Origin: Rhizobium sp. S152
GTDB taxonomy: Bacteria; Pseudomonadota; Alphaproteobacteria; Rhizobiales; Rhizobiaceae
Length of the DNA stretch: 64,000 nucleotides
Assembly: GCF_030380735.1 (NCBI RefSeq)
Contig: NZ_JAUDRZ010000029.1
Coordinates: forward strand, 22,653-86,652
Direction: 5' to 3'
In this document: positions 53,085 through 62,454 of the stretch, in pieces
How positions within the stretch are numbered: position 1 is the first letter of the stretch
How the letters are laid out: each line of letters opens with the position of its first letter
Notes under the pieces: model-generated
The model's database searches: none
The model's input: only the letters and a program-made list of their open reading frames with translations
Told to the model about the DNA's origin: nothing
Position numbers and translations under genes: made by a program

Positions 53085-55157
53085 CTAGATGTCCTCTAGT
53101 TCACAAACAACACGGAATCCGACACGCCCTTCCCATCCGGTTGAGTCTTGGGCCATCCGATCTCGCGACGCAGAGCGGCAGAGCGCGGGATTGTGAGACC
53201 AGGCGCCGCCTCTCAAGGCACGCAGGTTATCACCGTCCTCTGTGTCGAAGGCGCTTCCGTCGCTTGGCAACCAATCGAGCCGTGGGGACCACCTATCCAG
53301 ACAATGCTCCCAGACGTTGCCGTGCATATCGAAAAGACCAAATCCGTTCGGAGGGTAGGATGCGACGGGCGTAGGTTTGCCGCGAAACACGCCCGGTGGT
53401 CCACCTGCATAGGTACCGGAAGGGTATTCGATGCCGTCATATGTGGTCGATGCAATTTCTCTTTCGAAACTTGTACCGCAGACCGCGCCTCCGTCACCAC
53501 AATAATTGGCAAGTGTATCGGTGAGCGTCGGCCCGAAATGAAAGGCAGTCGTCGTTCCTGCACGGCAGGCGTATTCCCACTCCGCCTCGCTGGGCAATCG
53601 GTATCGACGCCTCGAGATGTTGCTTAGGCGAGCACAGAACTCTGTCGCCTCCTGCCAGGAAACGGTTTCCACTGGTTGGTCGCCGCCTTTGAAGGAGGAG
53701 GGATCAGGTGACAGTGGCCAGTTTAAAGTCTCCGGATGACCATCATAGACGGAAAGCCATTGCTGTTGCGTCACGACCGTTCTGCTCATCGCGAACGGGG
53801 CAATACGTAACGGCTGCATTCGACGGCTTTCGGCGGACTTGGCAGGCCACTCACCGACAGCAGCTCCCATCTGGAACTCCCCGCCGGGCAACAGACTCAT
53901 TTCAAATGTCGTCTGGTCGTCAATATTTTCGGCAAAGTATCGAATTCTTTGGCGAAAGGTGGGAAGCGGCTTTCCCTCCGCGTTTACCGTTTTGACATCA
54001 ACATAGGTGCTCATGGCGTTAATGGGAGGAGCTTTCCCAGCCCAATTCCGGGTTCTCCACTGAACCACTCCGGCAGCCACACCGGCCACCGCAATGGATC
54101 CGATTCCGAGGCCCGTCAGCACCTGTCGTCGGCTGGGACCCAGGGCGGGTTCGGCAAACTTGTTGGTCGGATCAAGCTGGCGCGTGCGCGGTGAGGTCGC
54201 GGGGTCGTGAACGTTGCTCCGCTCGCCGACGTCATCTTCATCTATTCGCTGGAGCTTTGCCGCAATTCGCCTGATGGACGACTGCGCCAACGCGTCGCCG
54301 GGATCGACCGTCAGAACGCGCCACCATAGCTGATCGGCAAGAGCGAGATCGGCACTCTCTTCCGCCTGGTAGGCCTCCAGCTTCAGTGGTTCAAGATCGT
54401 CGACCACAGCGACCGAAGGCAGAAGTATAAACTTCCGCTTCGAAAGCGGCTCCGCGAAGGTGCAGGGAGTTTGTACGGGCTTTCCATAAAGGCGGCATAT
54501 CTCGGGTACACGCGTCTGCAGGTAGCTGTCCAATCGCTCAACGGTAGCGCAGTTGTGTTCGCCCCTCAGTTCCAGTGCCTCCAGCAGCCCGTATGTAAAC
54601 GCGCCGTGGCCAAGTTCCGGAATTTCATAGGAGAACTCGGATGCTGAGCATGAGCTCAACGTAACGGTACCCTTGAGTTTTTCCAGGCCGGCTCCCTGTC
54701 CATCGCGCGCGCCCTCATTTCGGCAGGCGTCGAGCAACATGACAACGTTGCCAGCACCGCTTCGGCGCAGCCGCTCCACAACATATCGGACGGGAATTCC
54801 CGTCTCGTCGACGTTTCCTGGATCGACGTCCATGGGGAGCAGATAGTCCTGTTCGCCCGAACGTTTTCCATGACCCGCGAAGAAGAACCAAAGATTGTCA
54901 CTCGGTCTCAGAAAGGGCTGGTCAAAGCGTACGCGTAGGAAGCGTCTCAAATTAATGAACGTAGGGGTGGCCTGAAGTGAATGACCAAAGTCAGCCTCTA
55001 TCGGCTCCGCGCCCTCGCCAAATAGGTATATGTTATTAAACTTGGCGGATCTCCTGAAATAGCCGGCAACTGCCTCAGCGTCCTGCTTCGCGAAGCCGAG
55101 GGACTTTATGTTGTCATATCTGTTGATCCCGACGCAGATTGCCCAGTTTTCACTCAT
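53085..55157 (-). CDS. Caspase-TM-FGE domain protein
   Basis: The protein is 690 residues from the ATG at 55157; a GTG at 55166 is also possible. Residues 1-240 are a caspase (peptidase C14) domain: WAICVGINRYDNIKSLGFAK, His96 in WFFFAGHGKRSGEQDYLLP and Cys145 in VVMLLDACRNEG form the catalytic pair. Residues ~250-310 are helical and TPR-like. One membrane helix (~348-366, after SRRQ) follows. Residues ~416-690 are an FGE-sulfatase/C-type-lectin-like domain (LLPGGEFQMGA, YRLPSEAEWEYACRAGT, GLFDMHGNVWEHCLDRW, RALRGGAWSHNPALCRSASR). A cytoplasmic protease with an FGE module on the other side of the membrane is expected. FGE domains in such proteins usually act as ligand binders, not oxidases. 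Confidence 0.85.
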   Translation of the reverse strand: MSENWAICVGINRYDNIKSLGFAKQDAEAVAGYFRRSAKFNNIYLFGEGAEPIEADFGHSLQATPTFINLRRFLRVRFDQPFLRPSDNLWFFFAGHGKRSGEQDYLLPMDVDPGNVDETGIPVRYVVERLRRSGAGNVVMLLDACRNEGARDGQGAGLEKLKGTVTLSSCSASEFSYEIPELGHGAFTYGLLEALELRGEHNCATVERLDSYLQTRVPEICRLYGKPVQTPCTFAEPLSKRKFILLPSVAVVDDLEPLKLEAYQAEESADLALADQLWWRVLTVDPGDALAQSSIRRIAAKLQRIDEDDVGERSNVHDPATSPRTRQLDPTNKFAEPALGPSRRQVLTGLGIGSIAVAGVAAGVVQWRTRNWAGKAPPINAMSTYVDVKTVNAEGKPLPTFRQRIRYFAENIDDQTTFEMSLLPGGEFQMGAAVGEWPAKSAESRRMQPLRIAPFAMSRTVVTQQQWLSVYDGHPETLNWPLSPDPSSFKGGDQPVETVSWQEATEFCARLSNISRRRYRLPSEAEWEYACRAGTTTAFHFGPTLTDTLANYCGDGGAVCGTSFEREIASTTYDGIEYPSGTYAGGPPGVFRGKPTPVASYPPNGFGLFDMHGNVWEHCLDRWSPRLDWLPSDGSAFDTEDGDNLRALRGGAWSHNPALCRSASRDRMAQDSTGWEGRVGFRVVCELEDI

Positions 55158-55179
55158 CTGGATCACAGGTCCTGAAAAC

Positions 55180-55518
55180 CTAGTTTCTCATCGGTGCCGA
55201 CCCATCATTCATGGGAGCGCTACCGGGTCCCATCGGCGACTGGCTTGACGAAGACCTCGTAGATGACGAACTGTTGGTGTTCCCACCCGAATTGCGGCCC
55301 TGACCCTGCTGGAAAGCGGCGCTGCCGGGCTTGTCTGTGCAACCTGTGCCACTCCTCGATCCGCTCTTCGGAGCCTTGCATTTCACAAGCTGGAACATGG
55401 CAGCATCGGCCGTCGGTTTAACCGGTTGACCGCCTGGTGCCGGTGCAGCAGTTGCTGAAACTATTCCAATGGCCATAAGCACGCCGGCGGTGAAAGCACT
55501 ACTTACTATCACATCCAT
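55180..55518 (-). CDS. Secreted Ser/Gly-rich small protein upstream of caspase gene
   Basis: This 112-residue protein starts at the ATG at 55518 directly after AGGAGGG. The signal peptide (VIVSSAFTAGVLMAIGIVSA) ends near TAAPAP. The mature part has two Cys (QLVKCKAPKS, GTGCTDKPGS) followed by a flexible Ser/Asn/Gln tract and an SAPM repeat at the end. It ends 22 bases before the caspase gene, so it is in the same operon. No family is recognised. Confidence 0.65.
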   Translation of the reverse strand: MDVIVSSAFTAGVLMAIGIVSATAAPAPGGQPVKPTADAAMFQLVKCKAPKSGSRSGTGCTDKPGSAAFQQGQGRNSGGNTNSSSSTRSSSSQSPMGPGSAPMNDGSAPMRN

Positions 55519-55922
55519 AATACCCTCCTGTGGCAACGGTAATTTAGTGTATTCTCACATACCAAGAGTTGCTAGCAAAAAAACTATGAACGTAACCTCG
55601 TCGTGCATTGATCCCACGACGAGCAGCTTGCAAGGCAAGTATAGGTCGGCAGTGAGGAATACAGGCGGCAGCAACACCGAACGAAGAGCGTTGACAATGG
55701 ATGTTGCGGAAGCAGCCACACGATGTTGCGAGGCGGGCTCGGACAATCATGGGCCTGATATTTGACGTCACCCAGACGGAAGGCCGACGAAGGGTCACGC
55801 TTGTGTGCAGGTTCCATCAGTTATTGCTTCAATCCGGATTTCTTGTTGGACCGCACGCGTCCCGCAACTGCCTTAAGGAGCTTGGATCCAATCGACACGG
55901 GAGAACCGCGTTTTCAATGTAT
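55519..55922. other. Gene-less interval within the caspase cluster
   Basis: No supportable gene. It separates the upstream genes (membrane protein to DUF2235) from the secreted-protein/caspase pair and probably holds a promoter for the latter. Confidence 0.35.
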
Positions 55923-57068
55923 CTACGGCGTTACGTTTACGGACTTTCTCACTCCTGCTTTTGTGAAGAACGGTGCGAGGTTGCGTGGGTTATATGTCTC
56001 TTGGGAGCGCGTCGCTGAATTGTCGTCCGCTGAGACGTTGGATTGCCGCCCATACCGCTCAACGAGACTGGCATGGAGATATTCGTTTATTGTCGCTACA
56101 GGCGCTCCGGCCCCGTTGCGTGGACGATACAGGGTTTCGTAGAAATCGACGTGAATCGGTGTTTCGCAGACCTGCCTGATGGTTGGCGTTAATCGGTCCT
56201 TTCCCGACCAGCTCGTGCGAGAATCGTGACGAGGCGAGATTGTGTCGAGGCCTTGCGGCAGCGTGCTCCAGTCTATGACAAGGCCACACTTTTCTGCCAT
56301 CCTGGCCATCCAGATCAGCGGGATATCCGCGAGTGCCCGATCCTTGTATCCGCCGCCGACATCAGCGTGAGCGCCCGCAAACCAGACCTGCTGTATGTCG
56401 GTATCTGGCGGTTGGATGCCAGTCCATAAAGTGGGCACAAACTCGTCTCTGAATTCATCGACCGCCAAGGCGTGATAGGCATTTTTCACAATTTTTGAGG
56501 GGCTTGTATTGTGGAAGCCGTATTCTTTGTCGTTTAAAAAGCTTAAGAGGTGGCTCGGCACCCCTAGCGCGCCGACTGTGTCCCAGACACCCATAAACTG
56601 AATTGTTACCCGCACGTGTGCTTCGGTCGATGCGACACGAACAAAGTCCTCTGGACTTCGCACATCTTTATCCCTGTAATACCGCCAGGCCTTGTCGAGG
56701 TCCGCCAGCGTCTGGCGCTTCAGCAATCCACATGAACCTATCAGTCCTGCAAGACTCCGCGCCGTAAACGCTCCCCTGGAGAAGCCGAACAGATAGATCT
56801 CGTCACCGGGCAGATAGTTCTGAGCAAGGAACATGTAGCCGGACTTGATATTTTCATCTATCCCCAGACCGGTTGCCCCTTCCACAATCCTCTGGATCTG
56901 AAGTCCCGCCGCGCCTATGCCACGAAGGTATAAAACTATCTGTGGAATTCCCCTTGTATTCTTGGTTGCATGGATCGACCGCGCGATATGCGCGACGTTG
57001 GTTTCCGCTCCGCCGCTGTCGGCGCTGTTCCAGGTTCCATCGAAACAGATGATGAGCCTTTTCTTCAT
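55923..57068 (-). CDS. DUF2235 (Tle1-like) alpha/beta hydrolase
   Basis: This 381-residue protein starts MKKRLIICFDGTWNSADSGG, the DUF2235 opening. The nucleophile motif is YLFGFSRGAFTARSLAG with Ser97, and the catalytic acid/His region includes VWFAGAHADVGGGYKDRAL. The family includes the type VI secretion phospholipase Tle1 and many soluble hydrolases. There is no signal peptide and no VgrG/Hcp nearby, so secretion by a T6SS is not supported here. It could attack membrane lipids from inside the cell as a suicide effector in this cluster; that is inference. Confidence 0.85.
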   Translation of the reverse strand: MKKRLIICFDGTWNSADSGGAETNVAHIARSIHATKNTRGIPQIVLYLRGIGAAGLQIQRIVEGATGLGIDENIKSGYMFLAQNYLPGDEIYLFGFSRGAFTARSLAGLIGSCGLLKRQTLADLDKAWRYYRDKDVRSPEDFVRVASTEAHVRVTIQFMGVWDTVGALGVPSHLLSFLNDKEYGFHNTSPSKIVKNAYHALAVDEFRDEFVPTLWTGIQPPDTDIQQVWFAGAHADVGGGYKDRALADIPLIWMARMAEKCGLVIDWSTLPQGLDTISPRHDSRTSWSGKDRLTPTIRQVCETPIHVDFYETLYRPRNGAGAPVATINEYLHASLVERYGRQSNVSADDNSATRSQETYNPRNLAPFFTKAGVRKSVNVTP

Positions 57069-57249
57069 AGCAATTAGCCTCTCATGAAAGGACGTGTCTC
57101 AATGTGGTTACAGGGCTTGCAAACGCAGCCAGTCTCTCTGCACTTGGTTGCGCTCGGTTTGCGACGGGCATGGTTCGCCATTGTGGTAGACCCACCTTGC
57201 GAAAAGGCTTCAGAAGCGCTTGTCTGCCCATGCGTGACAGTTGAAAACT

Positions 57250-59235
57250 CTACTTAAATACTTCATCGCCAGGCATGACCGCTGTCATGAAGCGATACGA
57301 ATGGTTGGCAACGTATCTGGGATCGCTCTTGATCATCGACATGAATTTCCGGTGACCTTCTTTGGTCCGTCCGACCAGGCACCCGGCACTGGTTCGACCT
57401 AGGTCATCTTTGGGTGCGTCGTACCCCCAGTGTTGGTTGATTGCGAACAGACCGGTATCGACCTCGTCCCCAGTTCGCCGGAAGTCCATGTTAAGATCTC
57501 TGCAAACGGTAATCGGCTCGACCTGAACTAGCGCCTCATGAGCCGAGGGGGAGTTTGCGTGATGGGTTCCAACAACCCAGGCCTTGTACTGGTTGAAGGC
57601 GATGCGGGCCGCGCCTTTCCGGTTCATTGGCTGAACCGTCCAATAGCGACCTGGTTCGGTCGTGCCATCCCATGTCGAGGCTTGGAAGTCCAATCTCCCT
57701 CCCGCATCGAGTGAAAAGACAACGCGAAGGTCATTGAACTTATTCGGCGCGTCATCATTGAGCGTGCCATCTGGGTTCACTCCTTCGAGATAGACGATGT
57801 TCTTGCAGTCGGGGTGTTGGCTGATGAAGTAGCCTCTGCTCCGCATGTATCGGATTACCTTGTCAAACCATGCTCCGCTCGCTGCGACGTCTGGCAGGAA
57901 CGCGGTCGGGGCTGCTAGTCGCTGCGCAATCTCCACATTAAAGCCGTCCTGTAGGGAGACGCCATTCAGATCGCAAAATTCACTGAGCGCCCACGAAGAT
58001 ACCGGCCCGAACATCCCGTCTGCCGGGGGGTCGAGATATCCCAGTTCGTTGAGTCTCCACTGAACCGCTTTTGCGAGCGCTTCATTCCCGCTCAGTTCAG
58101 CGACGAGAACAGGGGGGCCATTGTATTGGGAGAGCGCCCTTGTGCCTTCTCCGCCTGAAACCGGTCCGCTGGCTGCAGATTTTCTGAACTTCGATGGCTG
58201 GATGTTCTTCGCAAGGTAGTCATTCAGCCAATTCCTGTATGCCTTCGTTGAATTGCCTGCGGCTGCGTCGACATAAGCCTGTGCTTTGCTCTGGCCAACC
58301 TGTTTGGCAAGATCACTGAAGGTATAGGCCTTTGTTCCCTTCAGGAACGCCTGCGCGCCTCCCAATCCTTCGTGGTGGGCAAGGTAAATGAACGCCGCCT
58401 TCTCATCGTCACCGATTTCTTCGTTCACCAGACCAGAATCAACAAGAGCCTTGAGATTGGACGCTCCGTATTCTGCAGCCGCGATGATGGAAAGTTCGGG
58501 GTCGAACCTGAGCGAAAGCAGCGTCTCTTCCATCCCCGGCACAATTCGATTGCCGGGCGCAATGCAGCCAGCGATCCGTGCGTGCTCGTTCAGATAGGTG
58601 AGTTTCTTCGTTGCCTCCCCAAGCCAGGTCGCGGCGAGGAACTGGGTTAGGCCGGCGGCGCTGCTGGTGGAAGCCGTCGAGTTCCTGTCCCACTCGCCGT
58701 TTGGAAGCTTGGCTGCTTCTGCATTAATCAATGCGGCGAGTGCTGCAGCAGCGATGTCCGTACGCTTCTCCGCGGTCAACAGATGCGGACGATATGTCTC
58801 ATTTGGACCAAGGACGAGTTCGCTATAGGTCGTGTCGATAGCCTGATCATCAGCCGAGGCTCTTTCCTCCGATGCGCCTGATGAGGCGGAATCTATCCAT
58901 CCGCTTACAACGCTTCCATCCGCCAATCGTATGTCGACTTTCTGCCAGGGTGGAAGCTGCAAGCGAACACTGACGATCGAACCCGAAATGACCGAAGGCT
59001 TACCCGCCGGTTCATCGAACAGCTGGATCTCATGCCCGGAGTCCTCTTTAAGTGCATCGGAATGCACCCAACCAAGGACTTGCTTTCCCTTATCGCCGGC
59101 AAAAGCGACCTTCATCCATGGCTTGACTTCGCGTAGGCTCGACACAGCATCGCCGATTTTGAGTCTGGCGACCTCCGGTGACGTATCGTCCGGATCTGGT
59201 CGAAGCGAGGTTGCTGCAATCAGAACATAGTCCAC
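57250..59235 (-). CDS. Multidomain peptidoglycan-directed protein (SH3-like, lysozyme-like, PG-binding, C-terminal SAGC domain)
   Basis: The protein is 661 residues from the GTG at 59235, which has GGGAGG nine bases upstream; the longer in-frame ATG lacks a site. Residues ~1-110 form two SH3-like strand sets (VLIAATSLRPDPDD, VLGWVHSDAL). ~150-345 resemble a lytic-transglycosylase/phage lysozyme fold (SSAAGLTQFLAATWLGEATK). ~390-460 are a PG_binding_1-like helix bundle (QWRLNELGYLDPPADGMFGP). ~480-661 end with GLFAINQHWGYDA and RTSAGCLVGRTKEG, whose SxGC recalls L,D-transpeptidase or related cell-wall domains. No signal peptide is visible, so export must be by another route or the target is intracellular. 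The composition is phage-tail/endolysin-like. Confidence 0.7.
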   Translation of the reverse strand: MDYVLIAATSLRPDPDDTSPEVARLKIGDAVSSLREVKPWMKVAFAGDKGKQVLGWVHSDALKEDSGHEIQLFDEPAGKPSVISGSIVSVRLQLPPWQKVDIRLADGSVVSGWIDSASSGASEERASADDQAIDTTYSELVLGPNETYRPHLLTAEKRTDIAAAALAALINAEAAKLPNGEWDRNSTASTSSAAGLTQFLAATWLGEATKKLTYLNEHARIAGCIAPGNRIVPGMEETLLSLRFDPELSIIAAAEYGASNLKALVDSGLVNEEIGDDEKAAFIYLAHHEGLGGAQAFLKGTKAYTFSDLAKQVGQSKAQAYVDAAAGNSTKAYRNWLNDYLAKNIQPSKFRKSAASGPVSGGEGTRALSQYNGPPVLVAELSGNEALAKAVQWRLNELGYLDPPADGMFGPVSSWALSEFCDLNGVSLQDGFNVEIAQRLAAPTAFLPDVAASGAWFDKVIRYMRSRGYFISQHPDCKNIVYLEGVNPDGTLNDDAPNKFNDLRVVFSLDAGGRLDFQASTWDGTTEPGRYWTVQPMNRKGAARIAFNQYKAWVVGTHHANSPSAHEALVQVEPITVCRDLNMDFRRTGDEVDTGLFAINQHWGYDAPKDDLGRTSAGCLVGRTKEGHRKFMSMIKSDPRYVANHSYRFMTAVMPGDEVFK

Positions 59236-59332
59236 TAATACATCCTCCCAACATATCAAACTATGGAGACGGTCGGCTGGCATGCGTACGCAAAGGGCAT
59301 TGAAGCAAGCGCTTGGATTGTCGATACGGCCG

Positions 59333-61288
59333 TTACGGCACCGATCCGGATTGGAGCGAGGACCCGACAATTACTGCGTCCGGTATTTTGGAAAGGCCGT
59401 CGGAAGCGGTTATCGTCGGCTTGATCATTCTGGACTCCAAGCTCCTCCCGTAGACGATCAGTCCGCCGACGCAGACTATGATGAAAAGGAGAACCTGATT
59501 GAGCAGATAGACGGGTTGGGCCAGATATCCTGGGCTTATTATCAGCGTGAAGGCGTTCAACGCGATCGGGCCTACACTCAAGATCAAATACAAGGTTTTT
59601 TCGTTGCGAGGCAGCTTCAGACTGATAATGTCAGTGAGGATGCACAGTCCCACGGAATAGACGCCAATGCTCACGGCAACCCCTATATTCGTCAGCATCG
59701 TGTGGAGCAGGTCGGATGCACCGGTCTCGAACATCACAAACTTGTAGTAGGCAACGTACTGCAGCATGAGCGCGGGAAATGCCGCGACGCTTGAGGCCAG
59801 CAGAATGCCGCCGTAGGACGAGATAGGCATCCCTTGAAAATCATAGAATGTCAGCCATTCTTGATTTCGAAGCTTGGCGGATCGTAGGAACAGTGCTGTC
59901 GCGGCACCAAACCAAAATGCGAGTGTCAGGCAGACCGCATCAAGCCCGGCCTTTAGAAAACCGGTCCGTACGACTACGTCTATTGTACTTCTGCCACCAT
60001 CGACGTGGATTAGATCAAGAAACGCAGAGTTTTCCGTCGCAATCCTGTAGATACCAATTGCCAACGCAGAGACCACGACAACCAGTACACTCGACATCAA
60101 AAGGCTATTGTACCACGGTTCCTTGGTCGTTCCGTCCGATCTGATCAACTGCGCAAATGCGCGCAGGACCGGGTCCTTGAACCGCCCGTCGCGTTCGGCA
60201 ATGCCACCGGTTGTCAGCATTGCTGCATCGACTGGTCTTTCCAATTCGCGCAACGTCCTCCTATCGTTACGTGCGATGATCGCGAACAGAGCCATCAGCC
60301 GTTTGGCCGCTGTATCGCACTCCTTGGTCAGTTTGCTCCAGGAGTCGCGCATGTGTTTCAACTGCTCGACGTCCTTCGGAGTGAGCGAGTTCGCATGGTT
60401 GCGATTTGAGCCGGAGAGAAAATTCTCGGCGGGCGTTCTCAGGCGCTCAAGGCTTTCCGGATCATCGATTTTGCGACGGATATCGACTCCAACCGTCGCT
60501 GTTACCGCTGACACGAAGTCGGTGTTTTCAGATGATCGGATCAATTCTGCGAGCTGTTCACTAAGCAATTCGTAGCGCGGGCGCAGAAGATCGATGACGT
60601 CCCGGTATTTCTGATATTCAGATTGGGACCACAATTCTTTCCGATCCAGAGTCCACTCACCGAACAACCTCAGTGAGGCACACTTGCGCGCTTTGCGGAC
60701 GGCTTCATCCTGATCAAAGCCGGTGATAATCAGGAGGTTTCTCACGGTCCAGAATAGCTCACCCTCCGGCGCGTACTCCCCTACATTGCTGACGATTGCC
60801 TCAATGTCCTGGGTCGATAGGGCAGTGACTCGATTGTAAAAGTCATCCGGAATTTGCGCCATGTTGTGAGCGAAGCGTCGAAGAGATTGCTCAATCTGTA
60901 CAACGACAGGCGTCGCGGGCAATACGCCGACAACCAGCAGAGCTGCAGCGAGTGGCCATGTCGTTCCCTCGAAAACGATCTTGTTCGTCTTGTCCAGCAA
61001 CACATCCGTAAGTGGCTGAAACATGCAAAGGATCAGGTAGAAGAACTCCAGAAGGAAAACATAGAAGACGTACGAACGATAATAGACGTCCTGACCCACC
61101 ATCGTCGACAGGCTGAGCATCTTCGTGAAATCATACTCTTCATCCTTTGGAGGAGAGATCAGCTCGCCCAGTCGTTTGCCTGCGTAGAGGGCAATGACGA
61201 CCGCACCGAAGATGAAAGAAAAAGCAAACGAATCCCGTCCGAACAACTCAGCGACCTTCGGAATCTCTGCAGCTACCTCGCCGGCCAT
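59333..61288 (-). CDS. Large polytopic membrane protein of unknown function
   Basis: This 651-residue protein has an N-terminal membrane pair or triplet (residues ~20-38, 68-92, 108-128), a large central cytoplasmic region of about 270 residues, then six or so helices (~405-425 to ~590-615). The soluble region contains DFYNRVTALSTQDIEAIVSN and RELERPVDAAMLTTGGIAER. No transporter or enzyme family is recognised. It begins one base after the stop of a 36-codon gene (coupled). It follows the pattern of a transmembrane sensor or effector in conflict systems, but that is inference only. Confidence 0.75.
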   Translation of the reverse strand: MAGEVAAEIPKVAELFGRDSFAFSFIFGAVVIALYAGKRLGELISPPKDEEYDFTKMLSLSTMVGQDVYYRSYVFYVFLLEFFYLILCMFQPLTDVLLDKTNKIVFEGTTWPLAAALLVVGVLPATPVVVQIEQSLRRFAHNMAQIPDDFYNRVTALSTQDIEAIVSNVGEYAPEGELFWTVRNLLIITGFDQDEAVRKARKCASLRLFGEWTLDRKELWSQSEYQKYRDVIDLLRPRYELLSEQLAELIRSSENTDFVSAVTATVGVDIRRKIDDPESLERLRTPAENFLSGSNRNHANSLTPKDVEQLKHMRDSWSKLTKECDTAAKRLMALFAIIARNDRRTLRELERPVDAAMLTTGGIAERDGRFKDPVLRAFAQLIRSDGTTKEPWYNSLLMSSVLVVVVSALAIGIYRIATENSAFLDLIHVDGGRSTIDVVVRTGFLKAGLDAVCLTLAFWFGAATALFLRSAKLRNQEWLTFYDFQGMPISSYGGILLASSVAAFPALMLQYVAYYKFVMFETGASDLLHTMLTNIGVAVSIGVYSVGLCILTDIISLKLPRNEKTLYLILSVGPIALNAFTLIISPGYLAQPVYLLNQVLLFIIVCVGGLIVYGRSLESRMIKPTITASDGLSKIPDAVIVGSSLQSGSVP

Positions 61289-61289
61289 T

Positions 61290-61400
61290 CTAGCACCGGA
61301 CTTGTGCTGTCGGATTGCACCCGGCGGCTTGCGCTATTTGGAGTGGGGTTGTCACGAATACCAGCGCTACCGCGATCAGCATCCCTATAATCATACGCAT
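61290..61400 (-). CDS. 36-residue secreted Cys peptide coupled to the membrane protein
   Basis: This small gene starts at the ATG at 61400 with GTGAGGATA upstream. A signal peptide (MRMIIGMLIAVALVFVTTPLQIAQA) would release an 11-residue peptide, AGCNPTAQVRC, with two Cys that could form a disulfide loop. The stop TAG lies one base before the ATG of the 651-residue membrane protein, so the two are translationally linked. Alternatively it is a leader that only tunes expression. Confidence 0.5.
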   Translation of the reverse strand: MRMIIGMLIAVALVFVTTPLQIAQAAGCNPTAQVRC

Positions 61401-61989
61401 TACTTGTATCCTCACTTTAGGGGAAGCTAATACATTAGCACAGAACCATGCCGTGTAAATACATGCAACCACGAGTTATTTCCCCTGAGTGGTCTTCCGT
61501 CCCTATTATACTTCGTCTGAGTGGTTGCTGGTGCAGTCAGTACGCGCACTGGAAGTCTAAACAGCAGGCAGCATCATGCTGCGTCGCATTGACATGCCGG
61601 GCCTGATCGAAAATGTCTGCTGGCCCAATAGCACGCACGGGTACTACGGCCTTTTCAACGATGGATGCCAGCCTGGTTTTGAAAGGCACGGCCAAGAATA
61701 CCCTCGATCGCCCGCCCGCTGATTGGCCAGACCATTTTCGAACACTCGTCGAATTGAAGAGCTATCAAGCACTTTGCCCTTCGTCCTGCATGCAAGCGGC
61801 GCAGGCCTAGCATCGACGGGATGCTCAACAAAAGTGCGGACCAACCCTAGCCCTTCGCCCGCTTGCTCGGCCTACAAGGTGCAGGTGAGGAATTAGGGCG
61901 CGCGGCTGATGACCGGGAACGTGGCAAGATGAACCGACGACATGCCTAGCTTGCCACGAGCAGCATTACGTGTTGCGCGCAAGGGAAGA
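61401..61989. other. Gene-less interval
   Basis: No gene is supportable. 61642-61698 translates as YYGLFNDGCQPGFERHGQE and is similar to 6551-6608. The first bases contain the promoter of the caspase-cluster genes. Confidence 0.35.
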
Positions 61990-62166
61990 TCAGTGTTTTG
62001 TAGGATTGGCTTCAGGCGGTATCGGTAGTTCTCGGCGTTGGGCTACCAGCAACGCTTCATTGAGCGCTTGCGTGATGAGAAAATGAAGCCCTGCCGCGGC
62101 CCGCTCCTTGTCGGCTATGTCGCGAAGCGCACGCAACGTATTTATCAGGTTTGCAATCTCGCTCAT
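61990..62166 (-). CDS. Small hypothetical helical protein
   Basis: This 58-residue protein starts at the ATG at 62166 with TTGGAGAC upstream. It is nearly all helical (IANLINTLRALRDIADKERA, ITQALNEALLVAQRRELP) with no signal. Short proteins of this kind occur repeatedly on rhizobial plasmids; no function is known. Confidence 0.5.
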   Translation of the reverse strand: MSEIANLINTLRALRDIADKERAAAGLHFLITQALNEALLVAQRRELPIPPEANPTKH

Positions 62167-62454
62167 TCGCGTCTCCAACAGGATAGAAACATGCGTTGAG
62201 GTCGGTCGTCAATCAATGGCCGAAAATATTGCTGGGAGGCACTGTATCATAGGTCTGCGATTCCGGTTCCCGCAATGCAACATATGAGACGGCGCACGGC
62301 ACGAAGCCATCGCTCAGTTATCTAACTGGGTTCCTATCCGGACGCCGATGCCCCGCAGCGTTGCAGCGCCTTTTCAGCATCCGATTGTCAAACTTAAATG
62401 CCGAATTAGTCATATTCACCTATCCTGATATGCCGATAAGGAATGGAGGATTAA

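Noticed and set aside
55923..57068. DUF2235 protein as a type VI secretion effector
   Set aside because: No VgrG, Hcp, PAAR or adaptor gene is present in the window, and DUF2235 is broader than Tle1.
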